Shown here piece after piece: positions 7,993-17,379 of a stretch of 54,637 nt of DNA. The stretch spans positions 1 through 54,637 of the forward strand of contig WRAW01000007.1 in NCBI GenBank assembly GCA_009780015.1. The letters run 5' to 3'. The stretch is from Defluviitaleaceae bacterium (GTDB lineage Bacteria > Bacillota > Clostridia > Lachnospirales > WRAA01). The translations under genes and the position numbers were made by a program. The first letter of the stretch is position 1. Each line of letters opens with the position of its first letter. The notes beneath the pieces are model-generated. The model worked only from the letters and a program-made list of their open reading frames with translations, searched no databases and was not told the origin of the DNA.

Positions 7993-8156
7993 GAACCTGT
8001 GGTCAATAACCAAAATGCTGACTAGAAGCGGCGATTTTTCACCAATCTAGGAAGCGGCGACGCCGCGTATCCTTAGCGGTACGCAAGGAATCGCTGACAA
8101 CGAGCGGCGGGAAATTGACCTTCTAGGTGGCGTTGAGCATTATTGACCACAGGTTC
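7993..8156. repeat. Palindromic element A1 (GAACCTGT ends, core only)
   Basis: 164 bp with terminal inverted repeats GAACCTGTGGTCAATAA / TTATTGACCACAGGTTC, flanked by TTA (7990-7992 and 8157-8159). Inside is the shared core in reverse orientation: TTTTTCACCAATCTAGGAAG, then the hairpin CGCGTATCC/GGTACGC and a CGGCGG end. It lies 18 bp after the LysM gene's stop. Confidence 0.85.
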
Positions 8157-8174
8157 TTATTGTTGAATAGACTC

Positions 8175-9386
8175 TTAGTCAGGTATGATGAGGTTCTGGC
8201 CAACTTGGATGCCGGCCGGATTTGTAATGCCGTTGGCCTCGGCTATGCGCATCCACCCGTTGGGGTCTCCGGGGAAGAATATCTGGCCTATTCCGCTTAG
8301 TGTCTGGCCGGGCTGGACGGTATGGTTACGTACGGGGGCCTGCGGCCCGGTTGGTTCTTCGTCAGCGCCCGCGGGCTGGCCGCCGGTAACGGCGGCGGGA
8401 TTCTGCAAGCCTTCAAGGCGTTCGACTTCTGCGAGGGCTGTGGTGAGCTCGTTACGGGCTTCACCAAGCTCGATAGTAAGCTGGTTTATTTGGTGCTGGC
8501 GCGCTGCGGAAAGCTCGGCCGCTTCTTCGGCCGTGGCCAGCCTGCTGTTAAGAGAAATCAACTGGAAGACTACGATAGCTACTACGACTATTCCCGCGAA
8601 TAATGAGCCGCCAATGACTATCATCCGCATTGAGGGTGCTCCGCGCTCATAATCGTCGTCCGTGTCGTCGTCCTCCTCGTCCCTGTGTATGGCAAAGCGC
8701 GGTTTACGAGCCGGGGCTCGCATGGGGGACTTTGCGCGGCGCTGGGGGAATGGATCCGGTTTTTGGTCGAAGTCGCGCTGCGGCTCTATTTTTTTATAGA
8801 CCTTGCCCGTACGAGAGGGCGCAGGTTCGGAGTATTCGTCGTATCGGGGGCCGTGTTCGTCGTAGTCTGCGGATGTGCGGGCTTTGCGGCGCGCGCCCGG
8901 GCGTGAGGAGGAATCGAGTTCGTGCTCGGATTCGTTGCGTCCGCCGGAATTTCTGTCCAGAGGCTGTCTTTTACGAAATTGACTGAATTTGTAGCCGTCT
9001 TCGTCCAATGGGTCTTGGTTGTTGTTGGCAGCCTGTGTTATGGCTCCGCCGCGCTTGCGGCGCAGGCTCGGCATTTCGGAGTCTTCGCTTATGGAGCCGA
9101 GACGCGGATAAGTTCCCTCCATGGGATACCTGTTATCTGTATGCGTGGCGTCCCCGCCGGAGCGGTACTCGCTGTCGAATCCGCTTACAAGGCCGGACGG
9201 CTCATGGGGAGATTCGCCGTAATCAGAGCCGGAAGGAGAGGAACCGGCGTCGTTTGACGCAAAGAGACGCCCCACGGCTTTTCGAGACATATCGTCATTA
9301 TAAAAGTCCAGAGTATTGCCGAGTTTGGGATCGATATTGGAGCCGGGACGGGTATCGTCTTCATTTCTGTCATTTGTGCCGCTCAA
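8175..9386 (-). CDS. Membrane-anchored LysM protein with long charged cytoplasmic region
   Basis: 403 residues: an N-terminal ~260-residue low-complexity hydrophilic region rich in D, E, R, S and P, one transmembrane segment (MIVIGGSLFAGIVVVAIVVF), a coiled-coil stretch (LNSRLATAEEAAELSAARQ) and a C-terminal LysM domain (HTVQPGQTLSGIGQIFF to VGQNLIIPD) that binds peptidoglycan outside the cell. The start is TTG 9386, after AGGAGGTG. Topology suggests type II orientation linking the cytoplasm to the wall. Exact role unknown; division or wall-assembly proteins with this layout exist in Firmicutes. Confidence 0.85.
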   Translation of the reverse strand: MSGTNDRNEDDTRPGSNIDPKLGNTLDFYNDDMSRKAVGRLFASNDAGSSPSGSDYGESPHEPSGLVSGFDSEYRSGGDATHTDNRYPMEGTYPRLGSISEDSEMPSLRRKRGGAITQAANNNQDPLDEDGYKFSQFRKRQPLDRNSGGRNESEHELDSSSRPGARRKARTSADYDEHGPRYDEYSEPAPSRTGKVYKKIEPQRDFDQKPDPFPQRRAKSPMRAPARKPRFAIHRDEEDDDTDDDYERGAPSMRMIVIGGSLFAGIVVVAIVVFQLISLNSRLATAEEAAELSAARQHQINQLTIELGEARNELTTALAEVERLEGLQNPAAVTGGQPAGADEEPTGPQAPVRNHTVQPGQTLSGIGQIFFPGDPNGWMRIAEANGITNPAGIQVGQNLIIPD

Positions 9387-9532
9387 AATTTACACCTCCT
9401 GAAGACCATGGACACGAATTCTACTGCCAGCGAAGTAAATAGCATATTATATTAACATGATAACAAACTCTGCGCAAGTTAACAATATAAATTTTTAACC
9501 AAAACGTAATAATTTTAACTAAAATATAATTA
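9387..9532. other. AT-rich promoter region of the LysM gene
   Basis: The stretch before the LysM start is strongly AT-rich on both strands and contains no coding signal. It presumably holds the LysM promoter; I could not choose one hexamer pair. Confidence 0.4.
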
Positions 9533-9829
9533 AAACCTGTGCTTAATACCGCTAAACGCTTTCTAAAAGGTCGAATTCCACCCCACAAAACCAAGATCGG
9601 GCTTCGCGGAGACATCGGATAAGTAGTATGACCTCGAAATAGTAACAAAGGAGGGGCGCGGGAAATCGGGAGATTTTAATATATATTATGGAAGTCAGTA
9701 AAATGAATTTGTAATGATTTTTCAACCTAAATAATTTCAAATCACTCCCCCCTATCGTCAATACAAAAAAATATTCTTATGCTATCATAAAGAATAGCCG
9801 GCATTTCGGGTTGTATTGAACACAGGCTC
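9533..9829. repeat. Palindromic element A2, long degenerate copy abutting the glmU stop
   Basis: Left end AAACCTGTGCTTAATACCGC and right end GTATTGAACACAGGCTC are inverted. TTA flanks both sides (9530-9532, 9830-9832); the right TTA is the glmU stop codon (TAA on minus). It carries the CCACCCCACAAAACC...GGGCTTCGCGG hairpin module but an otherwise AT-rich interior without the core. At 297 bp it is the longest copy and the most decayed. Confidence 0.7.
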
Positions 9830-11074
9830 TTATTTCTTGAACGGTCTCTTCCAGCCTGACTTGTTTTCCTGGCGGCTGCGCCCGACGGCCAGATCTCCCG
9901 GAGGCACGTCGCGGGTGACGGTGGAACCCGCAGCGACGAAGGAATTTTCGCCCAGTCGGACTGGGGCGACCAGGTTGGAGTTGGAGCCGACGAACACGCC
10001 GTCTTCGATGACGGTAGCGCTTTTGTTTGCGCCGTCGTAGTTGACGGTGATGCTGCCGCAGCCGAAGTTGACGTTTGACCCGATGATGCTGTCTCCGATG
10101 TACCCCAGGTGGGACGCCTTGGAGCTGTCTCCGATGGTGGAGTTTTTGACCTCGACAAAATCGCCGATGCGGCAGTTCGAGCCGATGCGTGAACCCGGAC
10201 GGATGTAAGCGAACGGGCCTACGCTGGTTCCGTCGCCGATTGTCGAGTCGAGAAGCACGCTCTGCTCGATCTCGCATCCCGCGCCGATAGTCATGTTGTG
10301 GATGCGCGTGCCGGAGCGGATAATCGTACCGCTTCCTATATGTGTTTTGCCGGTTATTTCCACGTTTGAATAAATAACCGCGTCAGCCTCGATTGTAACA
10401 TCCGCCCCGATTGTGACGGAATGCATACTTTGAAAGACGACGCCTTCCGCCGCGAGATTCGCGATGTTGGCCCCGCTTATATTGCCTACGACGTGAGAAA
10501 TATCCCAAAGCGAGAATACCCTTTGCGGATAGTAGTGGGGCAAGTGGTAAGGCTCGGCGTTTGGGTGGGCTTTGAGTACTTGCGGCAGCGGCGCGAAGTG
10601 CTTCGCCGCGGCGACAAATGGCGCGGAGTCCCAGGGCATGGGGATGTTTTCACCCCTGCCGGAGCCAAGCGGAAGATAGAATGTGCCCGAGTGATGGTCG
10701 TCCCTGATGTATGTCGGAACGCCGGACATCTTGTGAAGGCGAACCAGCCTGTTGATCTCGTCGTGAGAGCTTGGAGGGTATGGTCTTTGCAGCATCCATA
10801 TGTCGTCCGCCTCGAAAATCAGTACGGGCTGGTCGCCAAAGGCCGCGAAGAATCCGGCTGCTGCGCCCTCTTCGACAAATTGAGCGCCAAGTCCTTCGAC
10901 TACGGTTTTGAGCTCGTTGTTTTCGCGCCCCACCACTACAATCTCTGGGGAAAAACTTTTTGCCTGCTCAATAGAGTAGGCAATCAGCGGCTTATCGATT
11001 ACTTCGTGAAGATACTTAGTTTTGCGTGACTTGAATCGGTCTTCGTTTGACGTGGCCATTATCGCAACCTTCAT
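9830..11074 (-). CDS. glmU: GlmU-like protein: intact acetyltransferase half, degenerate uridylyltransferase half
   Basis: The C-terminal ~200 residues form a left-handed beta helix with GlmU hallmarks (RPGSRIG, KNSTIGDSSKASHLGYIGD, GCGSITVNYDG, FVGSNSNLVAPV), the glucosamine-1-P acetyltransferase. The N-terminal ~200 residues retain the nucleotidyltransferase outline (KTKYLHEVIDKPLIAYSI) but the LAAGxGTRM nucleotide loop is replaced by MATSNEDRFKS and the usual acidic motif is altered. Uridylyltransferase activity is therefore doubtful; another enzyme may supply it. The start is ATG 11074, 8 bp after AGAGGTGG, rather than the GTG at 11086. It lies downstream of the PrsA-like gene. Confidence 0.85.
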   Translation of the reverse strand: MKVAIMATSNEDRFKSRKTKYLHEVIDKPLIAYSIEQAKSFSPEIVVVGRENNELKTVVEGLGAQFVEEGAAAGFFAAFGDQPVLIFEADDIWMLQRPYPPSSHDEINRLVRLHKMSGVPTYIRDDHHSGTFYLPLGSGRGENIPMPWDSAPFVAAAKHFAPLPQVLKAHPNAEPYHLPHYYPQRVFSLWDISHVVGNISGANIANLAAEGVVFQSMHSVTIGADVTIEADAVIYSNVEITGKTHIGSGTIIRSGTRIHNMTIGAGCEIEQSVLLDSTIGDGTSVGPFAYIRPGSRIGSNCRIGDFVEVKNSTIGDSSKASHLGYIGDSIIGSNVNFGCGSITVNYDGANKSATVIEDGVFVGSNSNLVAPVRLGENSFVAAGSTVTRDVPPGDLAVGRSRQENKSGWKRPFKK

Positions 11075-11109
11075 GTCATTTACCACCTCTGGATAGGTTC
11101 TTAATGCTG

Positions 11110-12147
11110 CTAACCGTTGATTGATGCGCTTATGTCGAGGCGAAGATCGTTAATGTATATCGCGTCGAACACTTCATGATTGATGTGTATTTCGGGATCG
11201 CCGTCGCGCCAGTTCTGATAGGCTTCGTTGAATATCTGGCCGCGCATGAGCTGGATGTATTCATCAAGGGCGGAGCCGGCAAGTGTATCCGCGTCGACGA
11301 TTTGGCGCGCGTCAATGCGTACAATATAGTATGTGTCGGCGGTCTGGAGGATTGGGGAGACTTGCCGCAGGTCAAGATTGCGTGTTGCGGCTATGACCCC
11401 CGCGGGCAGATCGCTGTTTGCAAGGTCACGCATGACAGTGACGCTTACTGCGGTGTTATCGGCGTATGCGGCGTAGAGTTCGCAGGATTGCTCCAAGGCT
11501 TGACGGATTGCGTGAGCTGTGTTCTGCGGGTTTGCCCCGCCCTCCAGCCTGCTGACCGCAACAACCGTGGCTATGATCTGTACGGGGTTGGGGTGCGCTA
11601 TCATGTAACCTTCAAAGAAGTGCTCGAAGTCGGCTTGGCTGACCGTGAAGTGGCGTGTGACCTCTTCGTACATTTCCTCGAACAACTGCCGCTCAAGCAT
11701 CACCGGGAATATATTATCGAAGGTTGAGCCGGTGTCGCGGGCCAGCAGGGGAGGAAGCTGCGCCAGATACGCGTAAGTGTTGGACGTGGCGATACGTACG
11801 GATTCGTCGCTTGGTTCAAGGCCGGTGAGTCTGGCCTGAGCGGCGGTTATGCGCACAAGGGAAAGCTGGCGCAGCGCGTTTAGTTTGGCCTGCGTCTGAG
11901 CGTCGGTGCCGCCAAAGTTGGCGTACCAGATATCCATGCCGCCGGTGGCCTCAAAGAAGCTCTTCTGTTGACTAAGATATACATAGAACTCGAAGGGCTC
12001 GACAATATGGCCGTCCACGACAGCTACGACAACACGCTCTGAACCGGCGTCCTGTACGGCGGCCGTACATCCGCCTAACAGCAACGACGCCGTAGAAATT
12101 ATAATTATCAGGTATATAAACAGCTTCTTAGGCATCTCAAACACCAT
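11110..12147 (-). CDS. PrsA/SurA-like lipoprotein (putative foldase)
   Basis: 345 residues beginning with a lipoprotein signal peptide: hydrophobic LFIYLIIIISTASLLLGGC with lipobox LGGC. A SurA_N-like helical region follows (VVAVVDGHIVEPFEFYVYL, then helices). It would sit outside the membrane and assist folding of exported proteins. I do not see a clear parvulin PPIase domain, so it may be chaperone-only. Two in-frame ATGs (12147, 12135) are possible starts. The order prsA-like then glmU suggests a shared transcript. Confidence 0.75.
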   Translation of the reverse strand: MVFEMPKKLFIYLIIIISTASLLLGGCTAAVQDAGSERVVVAVVDGHIVEPFEFYVYLSQQKSFFEATGGMDIWYANFGGTDAQTQAKLNALRQLSLVRITAAQARLTGLEPSDESVRIATSNTYAYLAQLPPLLARDTGSTFDNIFPVMLERQLFEEMYEEVTRHFTVSQADFEHFFEGYMIAHPNPVQIIATVVAVSRLEGGANPQNTAHAIRQALEQSCELYAAYADNTAVSVTVMRDLANSDLPAGVIAATRNLDLRQVSPILQTADTYYIVRIDARQIVDADTLAGSALDEYIQLMRGQIFNEAYQNWRDGDPEIHINHEVFDAIYINDLRLDISASING

Positions 12148-12608
12148 TGGGCACTATTTGGACACATGCTCTTGCGTCCGGGATATTAAGCTATTTCTGT
12201 CTTCATAATTATAATGCATGGCTCGGATATTTGCAATGAATGTAACACAAATTTAAACATACGGAACGGTTAATTAAATTGCCGGGAAGTACGATATACA
12301 ATTAAGGAACTTGAAGAGGCTATCGTAACAGAATTTATTTTAATAGTCTATTGACTTTAGTCGAGGAATGTGTAAAAATAGGAATGTATTTTCGCCTTTT
12401 TGCGTCTCTACATAGATATCTTAGTATTATCCGTTGCGTGGGGAGTTTTTTTCCGTATATGTTATTATTTTGTAAATAATAATTATGGAAAGATGATATA
12501 CTACCATAATAAGTGAGAATTGTTAGATAGTGCATACTTATCAAGGATGTGCCATGCCGATTTGTGGCTTTGTATGAGTGTGCCGTACATTAACGGAGGT
12601 TTTCGCGC
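12148..12608 (+). promoter_or_regulatory. Intergenic region with probable start of the fla operon
   Basis: 461 bp between the divergent PrsA-like gene and flgB, AT-rich and without a convincing gene. An extended -10, TGATATACT, lies at 12494-12502. A sigma-D-like -10, GCCGATTT (12556-12563), has no good TAAA partner. Near 12149-12172 the minus strand reads AAGAGCATGTGTCCAAATA, a decayed GAACCTGT-family end. The 69-aa minus ORF here looks spurious. Confidence 0.4.
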
Positions 12609-12983
12609 ATGTTCCTAAACAGGATGACTGTTCAAAACGACCTTATTGGTCTCGCAATGCACGCCTCGGCTCTAACTAATGACGTAATACAAAACAATAT
12701 CGCCAATGTCGACGTGCCGAACTTCAAGCGCAGCACCGTAGTTTTCGACTCGGTACTGCAAGACGTCGTTGATACGGCTCGCAGCACCGGTGTGCTCCAC
12801 CGCGACCGCATAGCTCCAAGAGTAGTTCTTCAGCACCAGAACTTGAGCCACCGTCTGGACGGCAATAATGTCGACATCGAGACGGAAATGGTCGCGCTCT
12901 ACCAGAATTCGGTACGCTTCGACGTAATGGCCGCGATGCTTCAAAACAACTCGGCACGTAGAAATCTGGCGTTCCAGCAGTAA
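12609..12983 (+). CDS. flgB: Flagellar basal-body rod protein FlgB
   Basis: 124 residues, first gene of the fla operon. The rod-protein N-terminus (ALTNDVIQNNIANVDVPNFKR) carries the ANxxTPxFK-type flagellar motif. It forms the proximal rod. ATG 12609 lies 9 bp after GGAGG. Length is normal for FlgB. Confidence 0.95.
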   Translation: MFLNRMTVQNDLIGLAMHASALTNDVIQNNIANVDVPNFKRSTVVFDSVLQDVVDTARSTGVLHRDRIAPRVVLQHQNLSHRLDGNNVDIETEMVALYQNSVRFDVMAAMLQNNSARRNLAFQQ

Positions 12984-13031
12984 TTTGGGAATGAGATCGT
13001 CACAACTAAATCATTATAGGGAGGCCGCACA

Positions 13032-13475
13032 ATGTCATTCTTTAATTCGATGAACGTAGCGGCGACGGGCTTGACGGCTCAGCGCCTGCGCATGGATATA
13101 ATCGCTGAAAATATTGCCAACGCCAACACAACGAGAGGGTCGGACGGGGGCGCGTTCCAGCGGCGCACTGTCGTTATGCGCCAGGCTCAGCCATCGACAT
13201 TTTCCACCAATCTCCAAAGCGCGCTGAGCGGGCAGCCGCTCTCGGGCGGCGTCCGTGTATCGAGAATAGCCACGGATCCCACGGAAGGCCCAAGAGTACA
13301 CGATCCGGGTCACCCCGACGCCGATGCCGACGGCTATGTGCAGATGCCAAACGTCAACATCATCATGGAGATGGTAAACATGATTTCCGCAAGCCGCTCC
13401 TATGAGGCTAATGTCACCGCAATGGACGTAACGCGCAGCATGATAAACAGGACGCTTGATATAGGGCGGCAGTAA
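13032..13475 (+). CDS. flgC: Flagellar basal-body rod protein FlgC
   Basis: 147 residues with the rod N-terminal motif (LRMDIIAENIANANTTR) and the C-terminal YEANVTAMDVTRSMINRTLDIGR. It builds the proximal rod with FlgB. ATG 13032 follows AGGGAGG. The stop TAA is followed by a decayed repeat end. Confidence 0.95.
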   Translation: MSFFNSMNVAATGLTAQRLRMDIIAENIANANTTRGSDGGAFQRRTVVMRQAQPSTFSTNLQSALSGQPLSGGVRVSRIATDPTEGPRVHDPGHPDADADGYVQMPNVNIIMEMVNMISASRSYEANVTAMDVTRSMINRTLDIGRQ

Positions 13476-13523
13476 AACCAGCCCATGAGACAGTGTCTTG
13501 GTATACTGAATACAGCTTCTTAC
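13476..13523. repeat. Remnant of a GAACCTGT-family element after the flgC stop
   Basis: AACCAGCC follows the flgC TAA and GGTATACTGAATACAGCTTC precedes TTA at 13524, resembling the two ends of the family with little in between. Probably a collapsed old copy at a stop codon. The rest of the gap to fliE holds only its AAGGAG site. Confidence 0.45.
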
Positions 13524-13577
13524 GAATTACGCAAGCCGCTATACACGAAAACGACCTTTTGATTAAGGAGAACATAT

Positions 13578-13889
13578 ATGTTAACAAACCCCATCGGCCC
13601 GTTGACGGGCTTGTCAGCTCCGACCGAGAATCAGGGGCTCATTGCGCAGGCACGACAGACACAGGTCTTTGATGACGTGCTTTCCTCCGCAATGGCGATG
13701 TTCAACCGCACAAACGATCTTCAACAGCAAGCTGATGTAGCCCAGCTTGATTTTATAATGGGACGGAATGACAACTTTCTCACCGTCATACTCGCGCAGG
13801 AACGAGCCCACTCATCCATGAATTTTACGGTAAACGTAGTAAGCAGAGCAGTTCAGGCATACCAAGAAATCATGAGGATGCAAGTGTAG
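13578..13889 (+). CDS. fliE: Flagellar hook-basal body protein FliE
   Basis: 103 residues; the C-terminal half (DFIMGRNDNFLTVILAQERA...MNFTVNVVSRAVQAYQEIMRM) is the conserved FliE region that joins the MS ring to the rod. ATG 13578 follows AAGGAG. Position between flgC and fliF is canonical. Confidence 0.95.
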   Translation: MLTNPIGPLTGLSAPTENQGLIAQARQTQVFDDVLSSAMAMFNRTNDLQQQADVAQLDFIMGRNDNFLTVILAQERAHSSMNFTVNVVSRAVQAYQEIMRMQV

Positions 13890-13929
13890 GCATCAGAATT
13901 TTTTGCGCCAAAGAGGGTGAGTATAGCGT

Positions 13930-15573
13930 ATGCAGGAGAAAGCAAAAAGGTTTTTCACAGATATATGGATGAAGTTTTCAGAGCTTGAAAAACCTCGTAA
14001 GGTCAAGCTTGTCTCGGCTTGCTTAATAATGATAGCGGCGATATCCATCGCGTCGTACCTGCTCCTGCGTCCCCAGTGGGTGGTGATAGCGGACAACGCG
14101 ACATGGAACACCATCTCCCAGATGCAGATGGTGCTGGATTCCGCCGGTGTTCCGCACAGGACGATCAATAACGCCACGGGCCTTATGGTTCGCCAGCAGG
14201 ATACCGACCGTGCCAACCTGTCTATCGGTATCAGCGAAATTAACCTGGACGGGGTGTTCACGTATGCCGACGCGCTTGAAGCAAGCGGAATCGGCACAAC
14301 GGAGAGCGTCATACAAAGAAATTTCCAGCGCGCGCGTGAGCACGAGCTGGCTCAGAGCCTCAGGCTTATAGACGGCGTGGAAAATGCCGTCGTAAACCTG
14401 AATATACCACGAAGAAGCCCCATACCGCTACCATCGGATGAACGCGCTACCGCGAGCGTCGCTCTTACGCTGAGCCGGACGCTCGACCGCCAGCAGGCGG
14501 CCGGTATCGCGCGTTATATTGCTATGTCCGTACCGGGGCTGGAGTCCGACAATGTAACAATCATTGACACAGCCGGCGGCAACGTGCTCTATTACCAGGG
14601 CGAAACCGTTGCGGGTCAGATGATACAGGGTGAATTTGAGCTTGAGCGTATACGCCGTGCCGAAATGGAGACGCAGATACGCCTGATGCTGAGTCCGCTC
14701 TTTGACGAGGTTCGGGTGCTTTCCAACCTTGTTCTGAATCTTGATACCATAGTACACACCGAGGTGGTACACACATCGCCGATGGGGCCGGACAGCGCGA
14801 CCGGGCTGATCGACTGGGAAAACACAGACCGGCAGCAAGTGGAAAACCGTCCTGTCGACGCCGAGCCGGGCATGGCTCCGAACGCCAACATAAACTATCT
14901 GATGGGCGGCGACATGGCGGGCAGTGCGTCCGTCAGGCGCGAGGAACGGCGGTTCCTCCACAATATTCAGGAGCAGATCAGGCAAACGCCGTCGGGCGGG
15001 GTTCTGCTGGGAGCTTCGTCGGCGTCCGTAGTGGTTTTCAGAAATAATTATATATACCAGCAAGAGCTGATAAACGACGGGACAATAGGCGGCGAAAACG
15101 GAATGACATGGGAAGCTTATCAGCGGTCCATGATGCCGATGCCGTTTGACGCGGAAGATGCCGTGATTGTGGCGGCCGCCGACATATTGCTTGCCGGTAC
15201 GGGCCTTGGCGCGATAGAAGTCGTAGGCTTTGAAGTTCCGGTGTTTGTGCCATATGTACAGCCGCCGGGAATCAATATCATGACAGTAGTGGCTCTTGGT
15301 ATACTGGCCCTGCTGATTCTGCTGCTGGCTCTTGGAATACTTCGCCGTGCGCAGCAGGACGAAGTCACCGAGATCGAACCCGAGTTGTCCGTGGAAGACC
15401 TGCTGGTCAGTACGCAGCTTGAAGAACAGCGCGAGGCCGAGATCGAGGCCACGCTCGGCGGCATTTCCGTAGAAGATTCCGAACTCAAGAAACTGCTTGA
15501 TAAATTTGTGGACGAAAACCCGGAGGCCGTTGCGGCTCTTCTGAAAAACTGGCTCAGTGATGATTGGAGGTGA
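13930..15573 (+). CDS. fliF: Flagellar MS-ring protein FliF
   Basis: 547 residues with an N-terminal transmembrane segment (VSACLIMIAAISIASYLLL), the periplasm-side YscJ-like ring-building domain (TWNTISQMQMVLDSAGVPH), and a second transmembrane segment (VVALGILALLILLLALGIL) before an acidic cytoplasmic tail that binds FliG. It is the platform of the basal body. It ends 5 bp before the fliG ATG. Confidence 0.96.
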   Translation: MQEKAKRFFTDIWMKFSELEKPRKVKLVSACLIMIAAISIASYLLLRPQWVVIADNATWNTISQMQMVLDSAGVPHRTINNATGLMVRQQDTDRANLSIGISEINLDGVFTYADALEASGIGTTESVIQRNFQRAREHELAQSLRLIDGVENAVVNLNIPRRSPIPLPSDERATASVALTLSRTLDRQQAAGIARYIAMSVPGLESDNVTIIDTAGGNVLYYQGETVAGQMIQGEFELERIRRAEMETQIRLMLSPLFDEVRVLSNLVLNLDTIVHTEVVHTSPMGPDSATGLIDWENTDRQQVENRPVDAEPGMAPNANINYLMGGDMAGSASVRREERRFLHNIQEQIRQTPSGGVLLGASSASVVVFRNNYIYQQELINDGTIGGENGMTWEAYQRSMMPMPFDAEDAVIVAAADILLAGTGLGAIEVVGFEVPVFVPYVQPPGINIMTVVALGILALLILLLALGILRRAQQDEVTEIEPELSVEDLLVSTQLEEQREAEIEATLGGISVEDSELKKLLDKFVDENPEAVAALLKNWLSDDWR

Positions 15574-15578
15574 TAGGT

Positions 15579-16607
15579 ATGCCGGCTACTGTTGCTAAAG
15601 GCGCAAAAGAAATGTCTGGACGCGAGAAAGCGGCTGTCCTGCTCATCTCTATGGGCCCGGAAAAAAGTGCCAAAATATTTAAGCACCTGAAAGAAGAAGA
15701 GATTGAAAGCGTTACCCTGGAAATTGCCAACACCTCCCTGGTCACACCGGAAACAAAGGAAAGAGTGATGGAGGAGTTTTACCAAATATGTATAGCCCAG
15801 CAGTACATCACCGAGGGCGGAATAGGCTACGCCAAGCAGTTGCTGGAGCAGGCGCTCGGCCCGGAGAGGGCTTTCCAGGTTATATCCAAACTTACAGTAT
15901 CTCTGCAGGTGCGCCCCTTCGACTTTGTCCGTAAAACGGACGCAAGCCAGATTCTGAACTTTATACAAAACGAGCACCCGCAGACAATAGCCCTGATACT
16001 ATCATATCTAAAGCCCAAACAGGCCGCGGACGTTCTGGTAAACCTGACGCAAGACAAACAAGCCGACGTAACCCGCAGAATTGCCATGATGGACCGGACG
16101 TCCCCCGATATCATAAAGGAAGTTGAGAGAGCCTTGGAGAAGAAGCTTTCCACACTGATGACGGATGACTTTACAACAGTCGGCGGCGTTGACGCCGTGG
16201 TCGAAATACTGAACTCCGTCGACAGGACGACCGAAAAGAACATCCTCGAGTCGCTCGAGACAGAGGATATCGAACTGGCCGAAGAAATCAAACTCAAGAT
16301 GTTCGTTTTCGAGGACATTATTGCGCTCAGCAACAGGGACATGCAGCTTGTCCTTCGCCAGGAAATCGACAACAAGGATCTTGCTATCGCCCTAAAGGGT
16401 TCGTCGCCTGAAGTCCAGGAGTTCGTGTTCGCCAATCTGTCAAAGCGCCTTGGCTCTATGATTAAGGAAGATATGGACTACATGGGCCCGATTCGCAAGG
16501 CGGACGTCGAAGAAGCTCAGCAGAAGATAGTCAACATTATCCGCAGACTTCAAGACACCGGAGAGATCATTGTTGCTCGTGGCGGAGGAGATGATCTGAT
16601 TGTCTAG
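15579..16607 (+). CDS. fliG: Flagellar motor switch protein FliG
   Basis: 342 residues with FliG N, middle (EHPQTIALILSYLKP) and C domains. The C domain has the charged torque helix (FVFEDIIALSNRDMQLVLRQ) and ends in KADVEEAQQKIVNIIRRL. It couples MotA to rotation and binds FliF and FliM. The ORF track starts at TTG 15564; ATG 15579 after GGAGGTGAT is the better start. Confidence 0.97.
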   Translation: MPATVAKGAKEMSGREKAAVLLISMGPEKSAKIFKHLKEEEIESVTLEIANTSLVTPETKERVMEEFYQICIAQQYITEGGIGYAKQLLEQALGPERAFQVISKLTVSLQVRPFDFVRKTDASQILNFIQNEHPQTIALILSYLKPKQAADVLVNLTQDKQADVTRRIAMMDRTSPDIIKEVERALEKKLSTLMTDDFTTVGGVDAVVEILNSVDRTTEKNILESLETEDIELAEEIKLKMFVFEDIIALSNRDMQLVLRQEIDNKDLAIALKGSSPEVQEFVFANLSKRLGSMIKEDMDYMGPIRKADVEEAQQKIVNIIRRLQDTGEIIVARGGGDDLIV

Positions 16608-17379
16608 CAGGGTTCTCAAGTACTATCAAGCGCAGGTAGACGACACCAACAAGGTGACGATCAGTACACGGCCGGAGCTAGTCTCCGGCGTTCCCGACTT
16701 GGATGAAGTGCCTAAGCCGCGCAAGTCGGCCAACGAGGACTTGCGCCAGGTCGAGGAGATGTTTGACAAAGCGCGCCGCGGCGCCGACGTAATACTTAGC
16801 AGCGCAAGCGAAAACGCCGCCAAGATGGTTGAGGACGCCAAGGAACAGGCCGAGGAAGCCGCCAGGCAGATCGAGAAAGACGCGCTTGAGCGCGGTTACG
16901 CCGAGGGCTTGAAAAGTGGCGCGTCCGAAGGCGAACGGCTGAGGAGCGAAGCCGACGCCGTACTGGAGGACGCCCGCCGCCAGCGCGATGAAATTATAGG
17001 CAGTATTGAACGTGACGTAGTGGAATTAATTGCAAAACTACTCAACAAATTACTGGTAAATACTATTGAAATAAATCCCGCGATAGTCGCCATGCTGGTG
17101 CGCGGTCAACTGGGCAACATGAACGCCACCGGCGACGTAACTATCCGCGTATCTCCCGAAGACTACGACGAAGTGCTGAGGCAGCGCGACGAAATCGCAG
17201 GTGCTGTGGACACGTCCGTAAACATCGAGATAACCAAGGACGTTACGTTTAAAAAGGCGGAATGTATTCTGGAAACGCCCCTGGGGAGCGTGGACATAAG
17301 CCTGGAGTCATCCTACAGGATGCTAAAGGAGAACCTGACGTATCTCTTCAAGATGGGTGAATTGTATGAGGATCGTTGA
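16600..17379 (+). CDS. fliH: Flagellar assembly protein FliH
   Basis: 259 residues, mostly a long charged coiled coil (MVEDAKEQAEEAARQIEKDA) followed by the FliH/HrpE C-terminal domain. It regulates the FliI ATPase at the export gate. Start TTG 16600 overlaps the fliG stop by 8 bp and follows a GGAGGAG stretch. Its 3' end overlaps fliI by 14 bp. Confidence 0.93.
   Translation: MSSRVLKYYQAQVDDTNKVTISTRPELVSGVPDLDEVPKPRKSANEDLRQVEEMFDKARRGADVILSSASENAAKMVEDAKEQAEEAARQIEKDALERGYAEGLKSGASEGERLRSEADAVLEDARRQRDEIIGSIERDVVELIAKLLNKLLVNTIEINPAIVAMLVRGQLGNMNATGDVTIRVSPEDYDEVLRQRDEIAGAVDTSVNIEITKDVTFKKAECILETPLGSVDISLESSYRMLKENLTYLFKMGELYEDR

Noticed and set aside
7993-8156. CRISPR array or REP cluster
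   Set aside because: The repeats are long inverted elements with different ends, not short direct repeats with unique spacers; no cas genes are seen.
11095-11112. A further GAACCTGT-family element between the PrsA-like gene and glmU
   Set aside because: Only TAAGAACCTAT on the minus strand resembles an end; no partner end or core is nearby, so chance or a tiny relic.
12335-12544. 69-aa minus-strand ORF before flgB
   Set aside because: AT-rich low-quality composition, no ribosome site, and it covers the likely fla promoter.
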